Assembly: GCA_024699855.1 (NCBI GenBank)
Contig: JAMPIQ010000003.1
Coordinates: 4,216,001 to 4,280,000 of the forward strand
Origin: Aphelenchoides besseyi
Lineage: Eukaryota > Nematoda > Chromadorea > Rhabditida > Aphelenchoididae
DNA length: 64,000 nucleotides
Direction of reading: 5' to 3'
The position numbers and the translations under genes were made by a program. Shown here piece after piece: positions 1 through 26,281 of this stretch; within the stretch, counting starts at the first letter, position 1; each line of letters starts with the position of its first letter. The notes below the pieces were generated by a model, which did no database searches, was not told where the DNA came from, and was given only the letters and a program-made list of their open reading frames with translations.

Positions 1-461
1 GCGCCCACAAGTTCGAGTTTGCCAGTAACTGCCGTCACTTCATCAGCAACAACACCACGATCTTCGATGATTTCAACAACAACAAAGGCACAAAGAGGCG
101 AGAAAATGCCGTTAGAACACGTCTACAAAGTCATTCGGTTCTATTCATTTTGGAAAACTTGCACTTCATTTCATCGTATCGTAACAATGATCGATCGAAT
201 TGTTCCCGCAGATCGAAACGACAACGTTCCGACCAATTTCAAAAGACGATTGTTCGTTCAATATCTGTGGCGAAATGCGAAACCAAGTGAAAAGGCACGT
301 GTACAAAAAGAGTTTGATCCTCGACGTCAACGTCTGTTACGATTCGTTACGAGTCCTGCAGACAGAAACAGAAGGGTGAGTGGTGATGAAAACGCTTATT
401 CCTGTATCCTTTCATTCAGAATGAAGCATACGCTAATCGAAGTCCGTACAAAAAACAATAG
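1..461 (+). CDS. Unrecognised protein, paralog A (5' partial)
   Basis: The gene enters from the left edge, so its start is not visible. A Ser/Thr-rich stretch (residues 1-33) is followed by a conserved block containing FYSFWKTCTSFHRIV and then FVQYLWR...ARVQKEF. The last exon begins after a 44-bp intron (GTGAGT at 380, acceptor near 420) and gives a short tail ending in TAG at 459-461, with a polyadenylation signal about 60 bp on. The same block recurs in the next gene, and the two copies differ mostly at third codon positions, which fixes the reading frame. I do not recognise the domain. It is Trp/Phe-rich and basic with no visible membrane segment. Confidence that it codes is good; function is unknown. 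Confidence 0.55.
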
Positions 462-523
462 GAGCGGGAACCTTGTATTTTTCTTTCAAATTTTCGTTGT
501 TGTTTATTCGGTGTTTTGTCGGT

Positions 524-530
524 AATAAAC
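524..530 (+). terminator. Polyadenylation signal AATAAA after paralog A
   Basis: An AATAAA lies about 60 bp after the inferred stop of paralog A. It supports two tandem genes here rather than one two-domain gene. Confidence 0.4.
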
Positions 531-685
531 AGAAAATTTCTACTGTTTGTCATCTGCTAAGAAAACAAACGTGGGTTAGTGGACGATTGTGGGGATTCGA
601 GCGTTGATGGAAACAATTTGTACGATCGATGTGATCTTTTGAGCGAAAACTTTGTTTCTAATCACGAAAACTAATTTCACTTTAG

Positions 686-1634
686 AGATCTTGAGTCGTT
701 GGATTCCGAGGACAGTGAGTCGCTGATCGAGTTTCCCGTTAGTGTGAGCATCAAGATCACGAAAGCCAGTAAGATTGATAAACAGCTGTGCAGTAATCTA
801 CTCAAACTTTAGGATGCGAACAGGAAACGCCCACAATCAAATACCACGTTTCTCGCAAAGATTGCTCTCCGATCCCGATTTACAATTTTGATGGAAAGCC
901 GTTCGATGTCAACGACACTTTGTGTAGGTCCACACACTTAAATCTGTGCATATGGTTGTTTAGGCAGCACAGTTGAGTGTCCGTTGAAGTTCGTAGCTAA
1001 AACGCCTCCAGACCAAGTTTTCGAGAACTTTTGTTTCGTGGTCGATGGCGATTCGGTTCCGGAAGAGTCGATAACAAGCGGCGAGTTCTGGAGACCGACA
1101 AGCATCGCAACTCGCTTCTATTGTTCCGAAAACCAACAAATGAAGAAGTTCAAGAAAGTCAACGTGATCTTCTTCCACGGGAACATGCATGCAGCCTTTG
1201 CAAATCGAAACAACGCAGCGGGAATGATACAAATACCATTGAGCAAAATATTCCGAGTTACAAGGTACTTTTGTTTTTGGAATACTTGCAAAGGATTTCA
1301 TCGCATAGTATCGATCATCCAGCCAGTCACTGAAGGTTTGCGATTTCACGTCTTCTACATTCCTTTCTTGCAGAAGGTCACAAGCTATTCGGATTCAACA
1401 AACGAATTTTCGTTCAATATCTTTGGCGCACAGTAAATGTGAGTTTTGATCTTCCGTTTGTGTTAATAGAACTTGCAGAAAAACGATCGTGATCGTGTCA
1501 AAGAGGAATACAAACAGTCAATGGTCGTTCAGGAGCACAATGCCCAATCAACGGCGGTCATAAACCGCCGATTCTCGACAATCGTTCGTCGTTTATCCTC
1601 CGAAATGTTAAAAAATTCCCCATCGTTTGTTTGA
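686..1634 (+). CDS. Unrecognised protein, paralog B of the tandem pair
   Basis: Exons are separated by short introns (donors GTAAGA near 769 and GTAGGT near 925, a 38-bp intron ending CTTGCAG near 1376, and GTGAGT near 1440). An acidic N-terminal stretch (LESLDSEDSESLIEF) leads to a cysteine-containing middle (CEQETPTIKYHVSRKDC, STVECPLKFVAKTPPDQ) and then the block shared with paralog A (FCFWNTCKGFHRIV ... FVQYLWR ... DRVKEEY). It ends in a basic tail and a TGA at 1632-1634, with AATAAA at 1639. No start codon could be placed: the exon at 686 has no in-frame ATG, so a 5' exon is missing or unrecognised. Product unknown. Confidence 0.5.
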
Positions 1635-1638
1635 AATT

Positions 1639-1644
1639 AATAAA
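1639..1644 (+). terminator. Polyadenylation signal AATAAA after paralog B
   Basis: AATAAA sits five bases after the stop codon and about 200 bp before the next gene's start. Confidence 0.5.
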
Positions 1645-1847
1645 AGTCATTTTTTGGAGACGTGAACATTTTTCATTTGGCATACGACTTTGACCGTCAG
1701 TTAATCGAAATCCGGACATGCGCTCGGAACGAAAATCCGAACGAGGGTTATGACCGAAATTCGCAGTTGCTATTGACAACTCTCGGACCGTCTTTTCTGG
1801 TCACCTTATGCTCACTGTTTGGCGCACTGAACGTTAAATTGAAGTCG

Positions 1848-4800
1848 ATGACCAACAGCGCGAGCAATCGAAAACCGCCGTTCGTTGTCGGATCAAACAG
1901 TAGTCGAATACCGGTCGAGAAATGGAGTCGAGCCGAACTCGAAGATCGTTTCCATGCGATCTATGCAAGAAATTTGGAGTTAGGACAACAAAAGACGAAC
2001 CTTGAAAAGGAGCTGACTAAGTAAGTGATTTCATTCCAATTAACATTCCAAGGGTTTCAGATGTAACGGCCGACTTCGACGCCTTGCTGGTCGCGCTGAA
2101 GTCAAAGATGATTGGACACAAGAAAAAAACGAATTGGAGCGAAAAAATCGTCTGTTAGCTCAAAAGGTTTGTGGTCGGAAATGAATTCTAAATGTAAATT
2201 GCAGTTGAAATCTTTGAAACATCAACTTCTTACTTACACCCGTCCAACTGCTCAAACAACAACAATCAACTATCTTACTGTAAGCAAATTTGACGACTAT
2301 TTTGATTGTTCAATTTTTCAGTCTCGACAAACAACCACTGGGCGACCGCGAAGCGTTTTAACGGAAAGTACACGACCTAAAGATTCAAACTTGTTGGAAA
2401 GGTTTGGCCATTAGAATCGAAATTTTACAATAATTATAGCGATGGTAATGAGTTTGCTCGTGTTTCAAATCGACCTTCAACTTCAATTGGAGTTGTTTCT
2501 CAATCCACAACCGCAGACGGAAACTCAACGTTGTAAGAGATGTTGTCTAGAAAACATTTTTGTCTGTTTCAGAATGCAGAATATTGCTGACAAAACGACG
2601 ATAATTCGATTAAACCGCGAGCTACGTGATTTGAGAGAACAGGCGGAGATACTGCGCTTTGAGGCAGAACATCGGAAACAAGTGAGTAGTCGCTGAGCTA
2701 ATTGAAGTGACGATTCAAATTGCAGCAAATCGACAAGCTACAAACTGCATACGACAATTTGGACGAAGAACTGACTAACACACGACACAAACTTCGCGAA
2801 TTCGAAGACTCGACTCACAACTTACGCGCTGATGCTCTTCGTAGCAACGAAACGTCTCACGCATCGGCACAAATTGCCGAACAAGAACTAAGGTTATTGC
2901 GCGATGAAGTTCGATTACTAAGAGCAAACAATGAGAAACTGGAAACAAAGTTAGTGGTCTTACACAACCGAGTTATACTCTTTAGAATGTTCGAGCGTGA
3001 AACGACGAAACAAAGCGTGCTTCCGGAATTAAGTCAACTGAAACAATTTGAAGACACAATTCAACTACTTCAAAAACAAAATGCGGAGATTGAAGAACGA
3101 CGATCTCGAGCAGAAGCCGAAAGATCCAAACTAAGCAGCAAATATAAGCGTCTGAAGTCGAAACTCGAGAAAATGAACAGCTCAATCGAACATCGTTCAG
3201 CGCTTCTAAGTCAATTGACAATTCCCGCAACTGTCGAAATCGTACAAAAGGAAACGGAAGTGCAGACTGTGAATTCGACCGGAAATCTTGTTGTTGATAT
3301 TCGTTATTTTAGAAAACAGAAACCCAAACTAACGGTCGATCATCCGCAAAACCGACTCTCGGAATACTCGACCGTCTTTACGACGATGTTGGCAGTTTGG
3401 TTGAGTTGGGTCGAAGCTCAAGTAGTGGAAGCGCACAGAAAGACGACGAGTATTTGCGAGACGTAAAGTAGGTGATTGAAGGAAAAACAAGATACTCGAC
3501 GACATTTAGATGGCAAGAAATGTATGAGAGCACGTATAATGAGTTGGAGAAGACACGTAACATGGTCATCGTGGAATATGATATTAATCGGGAATTGAAG
3601 GAAGAAGTAAGTATTTGAGTAACTAAGAAATTTACATATCAACTACAGAACTCAAAACTGAACAAAGAGTTGGAAACTCAACAGCGAAGATACGAAGCAG
3701 AGATCGTTGAACTACAATCTCAAATCTCTAGATTCCGTCGGGAAATTCAAATTCTCGAGAATCAATTACGAGCAGTAGCCGGTGGAGAGCTAATTGTCGG
3801 TTCGACTTCAACGTTAACCGACAAAACAATGCGAACCGGTGAAATGGATATCACTGTTCGATTTAGTCGTCTTTCCGTAACAACAAATGGCTTGAAACGA
3901 ACCACGACCGCAACACCCTCGTTCTTTTTGCTTTTGGAGTTTTTCGATTTCGACTTTCAAATTACACCACCTATTCAAGGTCCCGATGCAACAATCCAAT
4001 TTTCAACAGTTTACGAGGTTAATTAGAAACTACCTGCGAATTCTAAAATCGGGTTTAGATTATCGTATCAGATCTCTTCATTCATTACCTACAAACTGAT
4101 GGAATTCACATTGAATTGTACGAAGTATTGGGCACGACTTACAATCTTTGGGGAAGTGGAAAGATTTCGTTGCGCTCACTTTTGTCAGCGAAACCGGCGC
4201 CAATCAACGAGAAATTGGAGGTTACCAGCGATGACGGGGACGTTGTGACACTACTTGATTATTCTGTCGAGATTCCTGATTCCTTAGCTCAAGCTCTTTA
4301 TGCCCAAAAAGTAAGTGAAATTGACAATGAATCTTATGAAAACGACTATTTTAGCGTCGTCAAACTGCTGCTACTTTTCTTCCATTGGATGGCGATGTTT
4401 CGAATGAAAACGATCGATGTCATTTGGTTATTGAAATCAATCGTATTCACGATTTACAACGACTTTTACTTAACAACGACATTCGACTGCGTTCGTCAAC
4501 AGCACCAAAAGTTTATGTCGTATATCAGTTCTTTGATCTTCCGTTTCACTCGACATCAACAGCTGCAGCAAATTGGAATCCAAAGTTCAACGATCGTCAA
4601 ACTTGGTCGTTGCCCATCGGATCATCGTTGCATCGATATTTGAAGGCAGAGTCACTTGAATTTCAAGTAGTCGACGATACAGACGGAAAAACGAACGCTA
4701 AAATAGGCTCGCTTAAAATCCCGCTCTTTCCATTAGCCAGAAATCAGAAAATTGGACGTTCATTTCCATTGGAAAAGGTAATTTTACGTTCTAATTAACT

Positions 4801-6665
4801 TTACTTATGAATGTAGGTTGATGGATCGACCAGTGAGTCGCAACTAGAAGTTTCCATTTACTGGAAACAACCTTATACCTACAGCGATGAACATTTGGAA
4901 GTTGTCAACTTGGAAGAATCACAAAAGCAAAATGAACAAGCGAGTATAACTACCAATCCTTCCATAGCGAATCCCATTAAAAACACAGTTCAAACCCGGG
5001 ACGCAATCGATGATAGTAAACGAGAGGATGAATCGGTTTCTATGCAAAGACAATCAACAACTAAACAACAACCAACACCAAAACCTCAAGAACAATCAGC
5101 AGAGCTACCTGAAAGTACAACCACTTCGACGGAAACTTCGCAGAAATCAGAAGATAAGGAGAGTGTTATAGTTGTTGGTAGTCCCGATTTACGTGACGCC
5201 GATGAACAATACGTGCCTTCAATTCCTCAACCAATACCTCGACAACGTGGTGTTGATGCAAATGAATTGAGACGACGTTTATCTCAAGAATTCGGATTAG
5301 ACGAAGAACCCGCAACAGCACCACGAAAATACGATCCAGACGTTGATGATGCTCCACTATCAGTTGTTCCTTCAACAGCACCGGCGATTCCGTTGAGTGT
5401 TGTGCCGTCGAGCGTCGAAATTGAACCGCCAACATTTTCGGACAGTGATGAAGGAAGTGATAGTACGTACACAGCAGAAAATCCCAACAATGAATTAAGT
5501 CGACCACGTATCGAAGATTTTCCCGACGATCTTGTTGTCGAATCTGACGAAGATGAAGCGGCTGTAGCGCCTCAACCAGCGCAGCGAAATTTACCGCCAT
5601 TGGCTGTTCGTGGACGAGGAGTTGAGTTTACTGAGCCACTTCATTCTTCAATTCCACGTGTGTTTTGAATTGTCTGCTTTACTTAAATAAAAACTTTTTA
5701 GCTAGTGAGACATCCAGTTTTGCGGATGCAAGTAATGGCGACGAATTTGGTGATTCGTTGACTCCGGCACCTCGTCGTGTTCCGAGACCACAGCCACGTT
5801 TGTCTACGAATACATCGACCAAATCACTATTACGAACTTCTCATCCGCCGACAGCAAATGCCGTCGATCTTCCAATTCCCGATTCGACTGTACAGTTGAA
5901 GATTGTTCGTGTTTGTATTCCTGATCACTCTCCATTGTTAGCTGCCGAATTCGATGATCTAAACTGCGTGGTTGAATGGTCGCTTTTAGATTTCCAACGT
6001 GGCGAAACACACTGTTTGCCGCTTAGTCGTGATGCTCGACAACCGATTGAATTCAATGTCGAACAAAGTAAGTTTTTATTTCACAATAAGCACCATCAAT
6101 TTTCAGTCTATCAATTAAGTTGGCGTCGTATTTCGTTGCTAAGACAGTGGATGGCATTAGGAACAAAGTGAGTGGTTTATGGTCTATTAACACCTGCATA
6201 CTACCTTTTAGACTGAAGTTTGTACTCGTACTTGAACCGACAACAAATGCGCGTACGTTGAATGGCGACACGGCCGACGATGTGGCTGAAGCGGTAAGTT
6301 AATTTCATTTTTAATTGTTGTGTTCAATAGTGTGATGGGAATAACAAAGAGAATCGTCTCAGTGATTAAAGAAAAAAACCGGTCGATGTGGAAGCGAAAT
6401 TAAAAGTTGTAGGCCTAAAGTAAAACCATGTTTACAGGCACTCGACCTTCAAGACATAGTCAATAGCAGACGACATATCATGAATTGTAAGTTTGAAGTT
6501 TATTGGCAACCCCTTTGCACTTGTCCATCAATTCACTTCTCTTTCGTTGTAGTTTTTGACGTGGACATGGAGCCGATAGCGACATTGGAAGTGGAAGTTG
6601 AACTGTCCGACGCGGTTTGGCAAAACTTCGAGGAACTGGCAGCCGGCGAAAGACCTGGAGAATGA
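1848..6665 (+). CDS. RPGRIP1L: RPGRIP1L / MKS-5-like ciliary transition-zone protein
   Basis: The family scaffolds the ciliary transition zone and anchors other MKS/NPHP proteins. Start is the ATG at 1848, followed by the family's N-terminal motif (SRAELEDRFHAIYARNLEL). Long coiled-coil exons run from about 2060 to 3780. A C2 domain follows (LLLEFFDFDFQITPPIQGPD near 3940, then DLFIHYLQTDGIHIELYEVL near 4076-4130). Near 4385-4830 there is a second C2-like domain (EINRIHDL, PKVYVVYQFFDLPFHSTST). A low-complexity acidic linker (4895-5650) precedes the C-terminal RPGR-interacting-type domain (VRVCIPDHSPLLAAEFDDL, near 5910) ending in TGA at 6663-6665. About 15 short introns were inferred. The coiled-coil, C2, C2, C-terminal domain order is that of RPGRIP1L; RPGRIP1 is the only realistic alternative. 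Confidence 0.88.
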
Positions 6666-6703
6666 GTGTGAATTTGAGTTTCAGCGAACTTTCATTATAT
6701 GCG

Positions 6704-6709
6704 AATAAA
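6704..6709 (+). terminator. Polyadenylation signal AATAAA after RPGRIP1L
   Basis: AATAAA about 40 bp after the RPGRIP1L stop codon. Confidence 0.5.
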
Positions 6710-7507
6710 CATTTCCTTCATTTATCAATTCGAAGGTTGCATTGGCAACCCACTTTCCTGAAGCAATTTTTCGACCTTCCAACTGCTTTTTCCAAACCTG
6801 CACGCGTCAAACAGCTCGAAAACCCCCGACACGTAAACCCGTTCAATTCGAACATCAAATAGTCGGACCACACCAAAAACCCTCCCCGAATAGGTTGTCC
6901 TCGTTCTTCGATCATTTGACCCTCGAATCGTTCGAATGATCGAAGGGATCTGAAATCATGCAAATCCGAAATTAATCTGCCGCCTCTCTTCTCCGGTCTC
7001 TTCAGCCCATCCGTTCCACGAAATTCAATTTCATCTAACGATTCGTCCAATGGTTCGCAGTCCGCATTTCCACAACCCAAAAGCCGTGACGTACAATTAG
7101 AATTCCACGCTTTTGGAGCCCAATTGTTTGCTAACTCGAATTTGTTTCAAATTCAAAACATAGAATCCAATTGGACGGTTCGATTAAAATTGCGAATGTT
7201 TTGCGTCGGTTTCCGGGAATATTTCTGTGTGCTCCATAACGGTGCTTCTTGCTTCAATTGTCTGTAATCGTTTTGACTTCGAATCGTTTTTCTTCGAAGA
7301 GCATCGTTTCTTCGAATTGTAAACTGTCGACACGTTGACAACTATTCGGTCAATGAGAAGTGAGGATTAAATCACATTTCGCGCCTAAGCAAAAAACAAG
7401 TCCGTTTGGTTGGAACGGACGGCACAACGCAAAGAACTCGGCATTGGTTATGCGTTGTGGTGATAATTGCTTTCGCTTCGTTTACTCTGCTTCCCGCTTA
7501 GTTCACT
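6710..7507. other. Intergenic stretch, no gene seen
   Basis: Open frames here are short, lack splice-consistent partners and look non-coding. It separates the convergent RPGRIP1L (plus) and C2-like (minus) genes. Confidence 0.4.
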
Positions 7508-8370
7508 TTAAATCGACCTAATCGTTGAATTTCCAACATCTTCCTCTTCGTCAGAATACTCGAGTTGACCACAACTTGAAGCAGGAATGCTTTTGAGTTG
7601 ATCGTTTTGAAGCCACTCACGCAAAAACTCTTTTGTTTGCTCATCTGAAAATCTTCGAACTACGACCAATTGATTACACCGGAAATGAGCTTCAGACACG
7701 TGTAGTTTTCAAGTCGTACACGTGATTTAGCGCAACGAATTGACGAAACGTCTCGTTGAGTCAACCGAATTGATCCAATTTTACGGCCAACTGAGCAGAT
7801 GCGACGATTAAATCACGTAGCAACTCGCTCTTCGATTTTATCTTTCAATCTCTTCGACTGTTCTTATTGTTCAAAGTACCGTAGACTTCTTGATTTTCCG
7901 CATCATGTGTTCGCCAACAGCGACGTTTGTCACGGCATTTCCGTTGATCAGCGCGTTCTCATCGAATTCGATCTTTTCGCTCCACTTCTTTGCTCGCACC
8001 GTGCAATTTATAATCTCGAGAGTGGTGATTGAAGTTGTATCGGAACATGCATCTTATTTGTATGTTGTGTTCTGATCGCTCACCTTTTGAAGACGCGCAT
8101 TTCGAATTCCAATTTTCGCAACCAAGCACCTACTTTGCTTTGCATCAAAAACCAATCTGATGCCAAATTCCACTGCACTTTTCTGCTCCAATGCGCTTTT
8201 CTGATTGGATTTTAATTTGAGTACGTACTTTCATACTTGCAGGTGTTTTAGTTTTCGGCGTTTGCAAAGTTTGCTGAATGGGAATATAGCGGTTGTTGAC
8301 TTCGATTTTTCGGGTCGTTTGTTTTCTTGACATTTGCAATCATTTTCTTCATGAATCTAGCGGATTCGAA
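7508..8370 (-). CDS. C2-like-domain protein, minus strand (5' end unresolved)
   Basis: Exons on the minus strand read, in order: a Lys-rich segment (DCKCQENKRPEKSKSTTAIF) starting near 8370; after a 36-bp intron, AVEFGIRLVFDAKQSRCLV near 8180; then TTLEIINCTVRAKKWSEKIE and FDENALINGNAVTNVAVGEH near 7920-8040; then possibly LAVKLDQF near 7780; and a final acidic exon (QTKEFLREWLQNDQLKS ... YSDEEEDVGNSTIRSI) ending near 7508. The alternating hydrophobic strands resemble a C2 domain, as in synaptotagmin-like proteins. The splice phase between the first and second C2 halves is ambiguous, no start ATG was found, and more exons may lie upstream to about 9 kb. Function not assigned. Confidence 0.4.
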
Positions 8371-9654
8371 ACGTTCAATTACGTGATACGAAAACTGGGA
8401 CCTGGAAATAGAGAACAATGAAACGATGTCGTTCCCCTTCGAAGGTGTCATTAAACACCAACAAAAAACACGAGGTCTCCAGGCAAATCTCGGGCCGATC
8501 GACAGCTGTTCGGATCTCGATTTGTGGCGCGTGCTTTCGAATTCATTTGACAGCACCCAAAAGCCCTCAATGCCATGAGGTTGTCGAATCAAAGCCCAAT
8601 AGTCGTTTGCTTTTCAACCGTCGATATCTTTGCTCGCCGTTGCTATTGCAGTTTGATTATTAATTAGTCGTGTGTAAATTTTAAATCCGCTGCAAAATAT
8701 CAGCCAAATTACATTGGCCTCATCTTTCGAACTCGAACAATTTACTCGATTGCATTCTTTGCAGTTTGTTTTTGGAACGTTCACTCGTCCGCCGAATGAA
8801 ATGGCGCCGAAGCAAATTAGCTGCGTACCGTAGGAGTTCGTCTGAGACTTCGTATTGTAATTCCGAGAATTGTTCCAATCAAGAGCGTTTGAAAGTCGGG
8901 TTTTTAATTTCAATTTTTTGTTGATAAGCAAATAGAAACACGATGCAATGAAATGGCGCCAATGACCGTCAATGCGTTTAATCTTGACGGTCCTTCTACG
9001 GGCCGCGGATTTGCCGTTTAGGGCCTCGACTTTACAGTCAGGAAATTGAAAATCGTCGTTTTTCGCGTCTTTTCTTTGAGGATTAGGCTCAAAAACTGAA
9101 GGGTCTTAGCGTCGGGAGGGTTTCTTTCGTTGATCGGTGATTGCAGCTCTCGGAGATTTCTTTTGCTTGTTATTCCAAAATAGCATAAAACGATGAAACC
9201 CATTTGACCGATCGTTTTGATTTTAATTTTGGCCGAACAAACAGTTTCGTGTTGCCGTCGGTTTTATATGCCCGAACCTTCGCGCTTCAAAGGCGCAACC
9301 AACAAATTTTCAGCATTTGAATTGAAATGTTTGTGGAAAAGCTGTCCAATTTCGACGAAAGAAAATTACTATTGCGACGTCGATTGACGTGCAAATTTTG
9401 GTTCTGACCACTGCACTTAATTCGAACTGTGAAGCACGCGGAAGATTCGTCGGGAAACAGCGGGATATGCGAGCGACGATTAGTTGAGAACGTTTGTTAT
9501 GGTCACATTTTACGTTTTATATCAGCGAGCGACCACTTCCGTTTGATTGACGATAAAATCGCGCTCATTTTTACACACCACTTTACGTTTGATCGGTTTT
9601 TTAGCACGTGAACGATCCACAGATCCCGTTCGTTGGCACAATCCCATCTGTTTG
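8371..9654. other. No gene supported; holds one perfect hairpin
   Basis: Only scattered short frames occur. The stretch lies between the C2-like gene (minus) and PDE3 (plus), so it probably holds divergent promoters or unrecognised 5' exons. Confidence 0.35.
8964..8992. repeat. 9-bp perfect inverted repeat with 11-base loop
   Basis: GACCGTCAA at 8964-8972 is matched by TTGACGGTC at 8984-8992. It lies outside any supported exon and could fold as a hairpin or be a palindromic binding site. Confidence 0.5.
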
Positions 9655-20808
<11,154 letters not shown>

Positions 20809-20956
20809 GTGAAGAAGGTCGTGCGATCGATTGGTAATCGGAGTCATATCCCCTTTCAGCGTAATGCTTCTTCGGGTTACTCAAAATGACGAGAGTTTTC
20901 TTTTCGTATTTTGGGAATCGATTGTCTTTACAATTTCTATATTGTTGTTGTTCAAA

Positions 20957-20962
20957 ATAAAT
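20957..20962 (+). terminator. Polyadenylation signal AATAAA after PDE3
   Basis: AATAAA about 150 bp after the inferred PDE3 stop codon. Confidence 0.45.
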
Positions 20963-21310
20963 ACTAATCGTTGACTGATTTGCCAATACATTGAATGAAA
21001 GAAGCTTTTCGCTCACCAACAGAAACTGTCCATTCGACTTCTACGCACACAAACTCGTTGGCAATCAAAACAATAAACTAAATCAACATCTCTATAGTTA
21101 AACAAGACAGATGTTGAATACAACGATCGTATCTCTCAGATAGACTGCAAACAACCGTGTGGTTGTCGTCAATATTCGTTTCAGCAACGAAACCTTTTTG
21201 GCGTAACGATCGAATGTTTCTCTCGCCTTCGTGAAACTCCTTTTTCGGTGTGGAGTAGTGAATTCGATTGACATGAAATCGATGTGAATTGGTAACTCTT
21301 TCTTCCAAAA

Positions 21311-24308
<2,998 letters not shown>

Positions 24309-24815
24309 TTTACTTTCCCGATTATTTCTAGGCTTCTAAAAGTAGTAACTTCTTTTGCAATTACTGGTCCAGTTGCATGTCTCGTGCAGATGTTTTTGTC
24401 GTTTTCTTATGTTCATTTAAATCGTAATTCTTAGTCATATCTTGCCTTTTCCAACGTTGTATCATCATCATTTTCTTTGCTTCAATCTTAAAACACAACA
24501 GACATAAGACGAATAGTTACACAAACTGCAATCCAGATATCTTCGTTTTGTTGTTGTACATAACCGTCAAATTTCAATTGCCTTTTTCATAATATTTTTG
24601 TTCCATTTTGTATTTATTTTCCTAAGGCGCTTGGAAGCGCACTTATACGGGGTTTTGTCTATTTTTAATGGTGCAAATTAAAGTCAATGAAAAACGGTGA
24701 CTCGGCGATGACTCGATTGGCAATTAAGTCGAATAGAAATACAAAGGTTATTACAACCAAAAGTGTTATTCTTTGAGACATTAATTCAAGCATTTTACTT
24801 GAATCTTCAGACACG
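24309..24815. other. Intergenic, no gene seen
   Basis: AT-rich 3' flank of the membralin gene and upstream region of the methyltransferase gene. No coding signal. Confidence 0.4.
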
Positions 24816-25564
24816 ATGAAAACTTCTCTACCAACTCCCTTGTATCGAGTTGATTCGAGAACCGACGTCTATCCACCGGCCGAAGACACCTTCTTGCTCT
24901 TGGATACCTTGGAATTAGAAGCTGAAGTAAAGAGTTTGCAGAATTCAACGCTGCTTATTCTTTTGTTTTAGTTGATTGTTCAAACCGTAAAACCAAAGAT
25001 TGCAGTTGAAATTGGCTGCGGATCGGGTATCGTGAGCACATTCATCGCAAAGATGCCCGAAATACAACGCTCACTTTTCGCCATCTTTTGTACAGATCTC
25101 AATCGTGATGCTCTCGAGTGCACCAAATTGACTGCTGATTTGAACTCCGCTTCGATGTTTGTCAACACAATCAACTGCAATTTGATCGATGCTCTGCGAC
25201 TTCCGAATGCGGTCGATCTTTTGGTTTTTAATCCGCCTTATGTCCCGACTGATGAAGCAGCTTCTTCTGTTGGCGTCAGTACTCGAACAAATACGATTAT
25301 GAATTTGATGTTTAGGAGCTTAGTTACGCTGGTGGACCACACGGACGGAATGCTGTGGATTCACTTCTTCCTCAGATCCCATCGATTTTGTCGAAACCGA
25401 ACGGCGTTTTCTACTTAATTGCTCTTCACGCCAACGATGTCAACTTGCTATGCAATGTGTTAGAAAAGGAGGATATTCAAGGGACTGTTTGTGCGAAACG
25501 AAGGTGTGGAATCGAACTTCTGTACGTGCTCAAATACACGTGGAAGACAAAGACCGTGTTGTGA
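24816..25564 (+). CDS. N6AMT1: N6AMT1/HemK2-type glutamine methyltransferase (eRF1 modifier)
   Basis: This SAM-dependent methyltransferase family modifies the GGQ glutamine of release factor eRF1 (with TRMT112) and is also reported to act on histone H4. Start ATG 24816. Visible motifs: VYPPAEDTFLLLDTLE (the family's N-terminal motif), VEIGCGSGIVSTF (SAM-binding motif I), CTDLNRDALECTK, and the catalytic VDLLVFNPPYV (NPPY). After an intron of about 44 bp comes YAGGPHGRNAVDSLLPQIP and PNGVFYLIALH, matching the AGGxxGREVMDRF region of human N6AMT1. Two introns are inferred; the stop is at 25562-25564. Length, about 210 residues, fits the family. It lies between membralin and the subunit-k-like gene on the same strand. 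Confidence 0.88.
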
Positions 25565-25937
25565 ATGATTGGCAATAAAGTGCTTGATTTGAAAACTTAA
25601 GATCTTCAACAGATCGAAATCATCAAAAAGGTCGCAAAGACGTTGGATCGTGAATGTTTGCAAGAACGTTCGTTTGCTGCAAAACGCCATTCGACTGAAG
25701 ATCCTGATAGCAAACGGTCTTAAGCAGATCGAAATTTTTCGTTTTGTCGGCACACTGAACTCAACATTTCTATTTAATTTCAATTTAAAGTTTTTATCGT
25801 AGAAATCGTTTCTGTAAATTTCAATCGAAAGTTTTCTCCATTTTCTTGTTCTCGTGCGAATTTTTGCTTAAAACTTGTGATCGTCGATTCAATCTACTTG
25901 TTTCCGCATATTAAGTTCAAGTGTTTAGCTCATCCAA

Positions 25938-26216
25938 ATGGCGGACGCAATTCGTGGTTTCTGGCAGAACATCGTGACCACCAAACGTGCGTATCTCAAT
26001 CCGCACGAGCACTTCGGTATACGGTTTTTGATCGAAATTTTTCATCGTGTGTTTTCAGGTCGCGCCAACATCACACGTGCCGCGCTTCTGACTTATGTTG
26101 GCATCTATCTAGCCTTCAAATGGAACAAAACCCGTAAGGCCAAGCACGTGGAACTGCAAAAGATTCGTGAGAAGGAAAACATTCTCAACGACGCGTTGGC
26201 ACGAGCTGCCGTTTGA
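25938..26216 (+). CDS. Small mitochondrial membrane protein, ATP-synthase subunit k (DAPIT/USMG5)-like
   Basis: ATG at 25938; one 47-bp intron splits codon HF|G (donor GTATAC, acceptor TTTTCAG). The joined protein is about 75 residues. Its core (YLNPHEHFGRANITRAALL, then TYVGIYLAFKW) resembles the YFNxxTxxGRANxxKATY-membrane-segment layout of ATP synthase membrane subunit k (DAPIT). It has a single membrane segment and a charged C-terminal helix. The charged tail (about 25 residues) is longer than in vertebrate DAPIT. AATAAA lies at 26276. Coding status is good; the family call is tentative. Confidence 0.6.
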   Translation: MADAIRGFWQNIVTTKRAYLNPHEHFGIRFLIEIFHRVFSGRANITRAALLTYVGIYLAFKWNKTRKAKHVELQKIREKENILNDALARAAV

Positions 26217-26275
26217 AATCGTTTGCTTATCGTCGATCATGAACTAGGCGTTCTGTGTTTTGCCCATTAGTTGAG

Positions 26276-26281
26276 AATAAA
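26276..26281 (+). terminator. Polyadenylation signal AATAAA after the subunit-k-like gene
   Basis: AATAAA about 60 bp after the stop codon at 26214-26216. Confidence 0.5.

Noticed and set aside
5166..5600. 144-codon minus-strand open frame
   Set aside because: Antisense shadow of the low-complexity acidic linker of RPGRIP1L.
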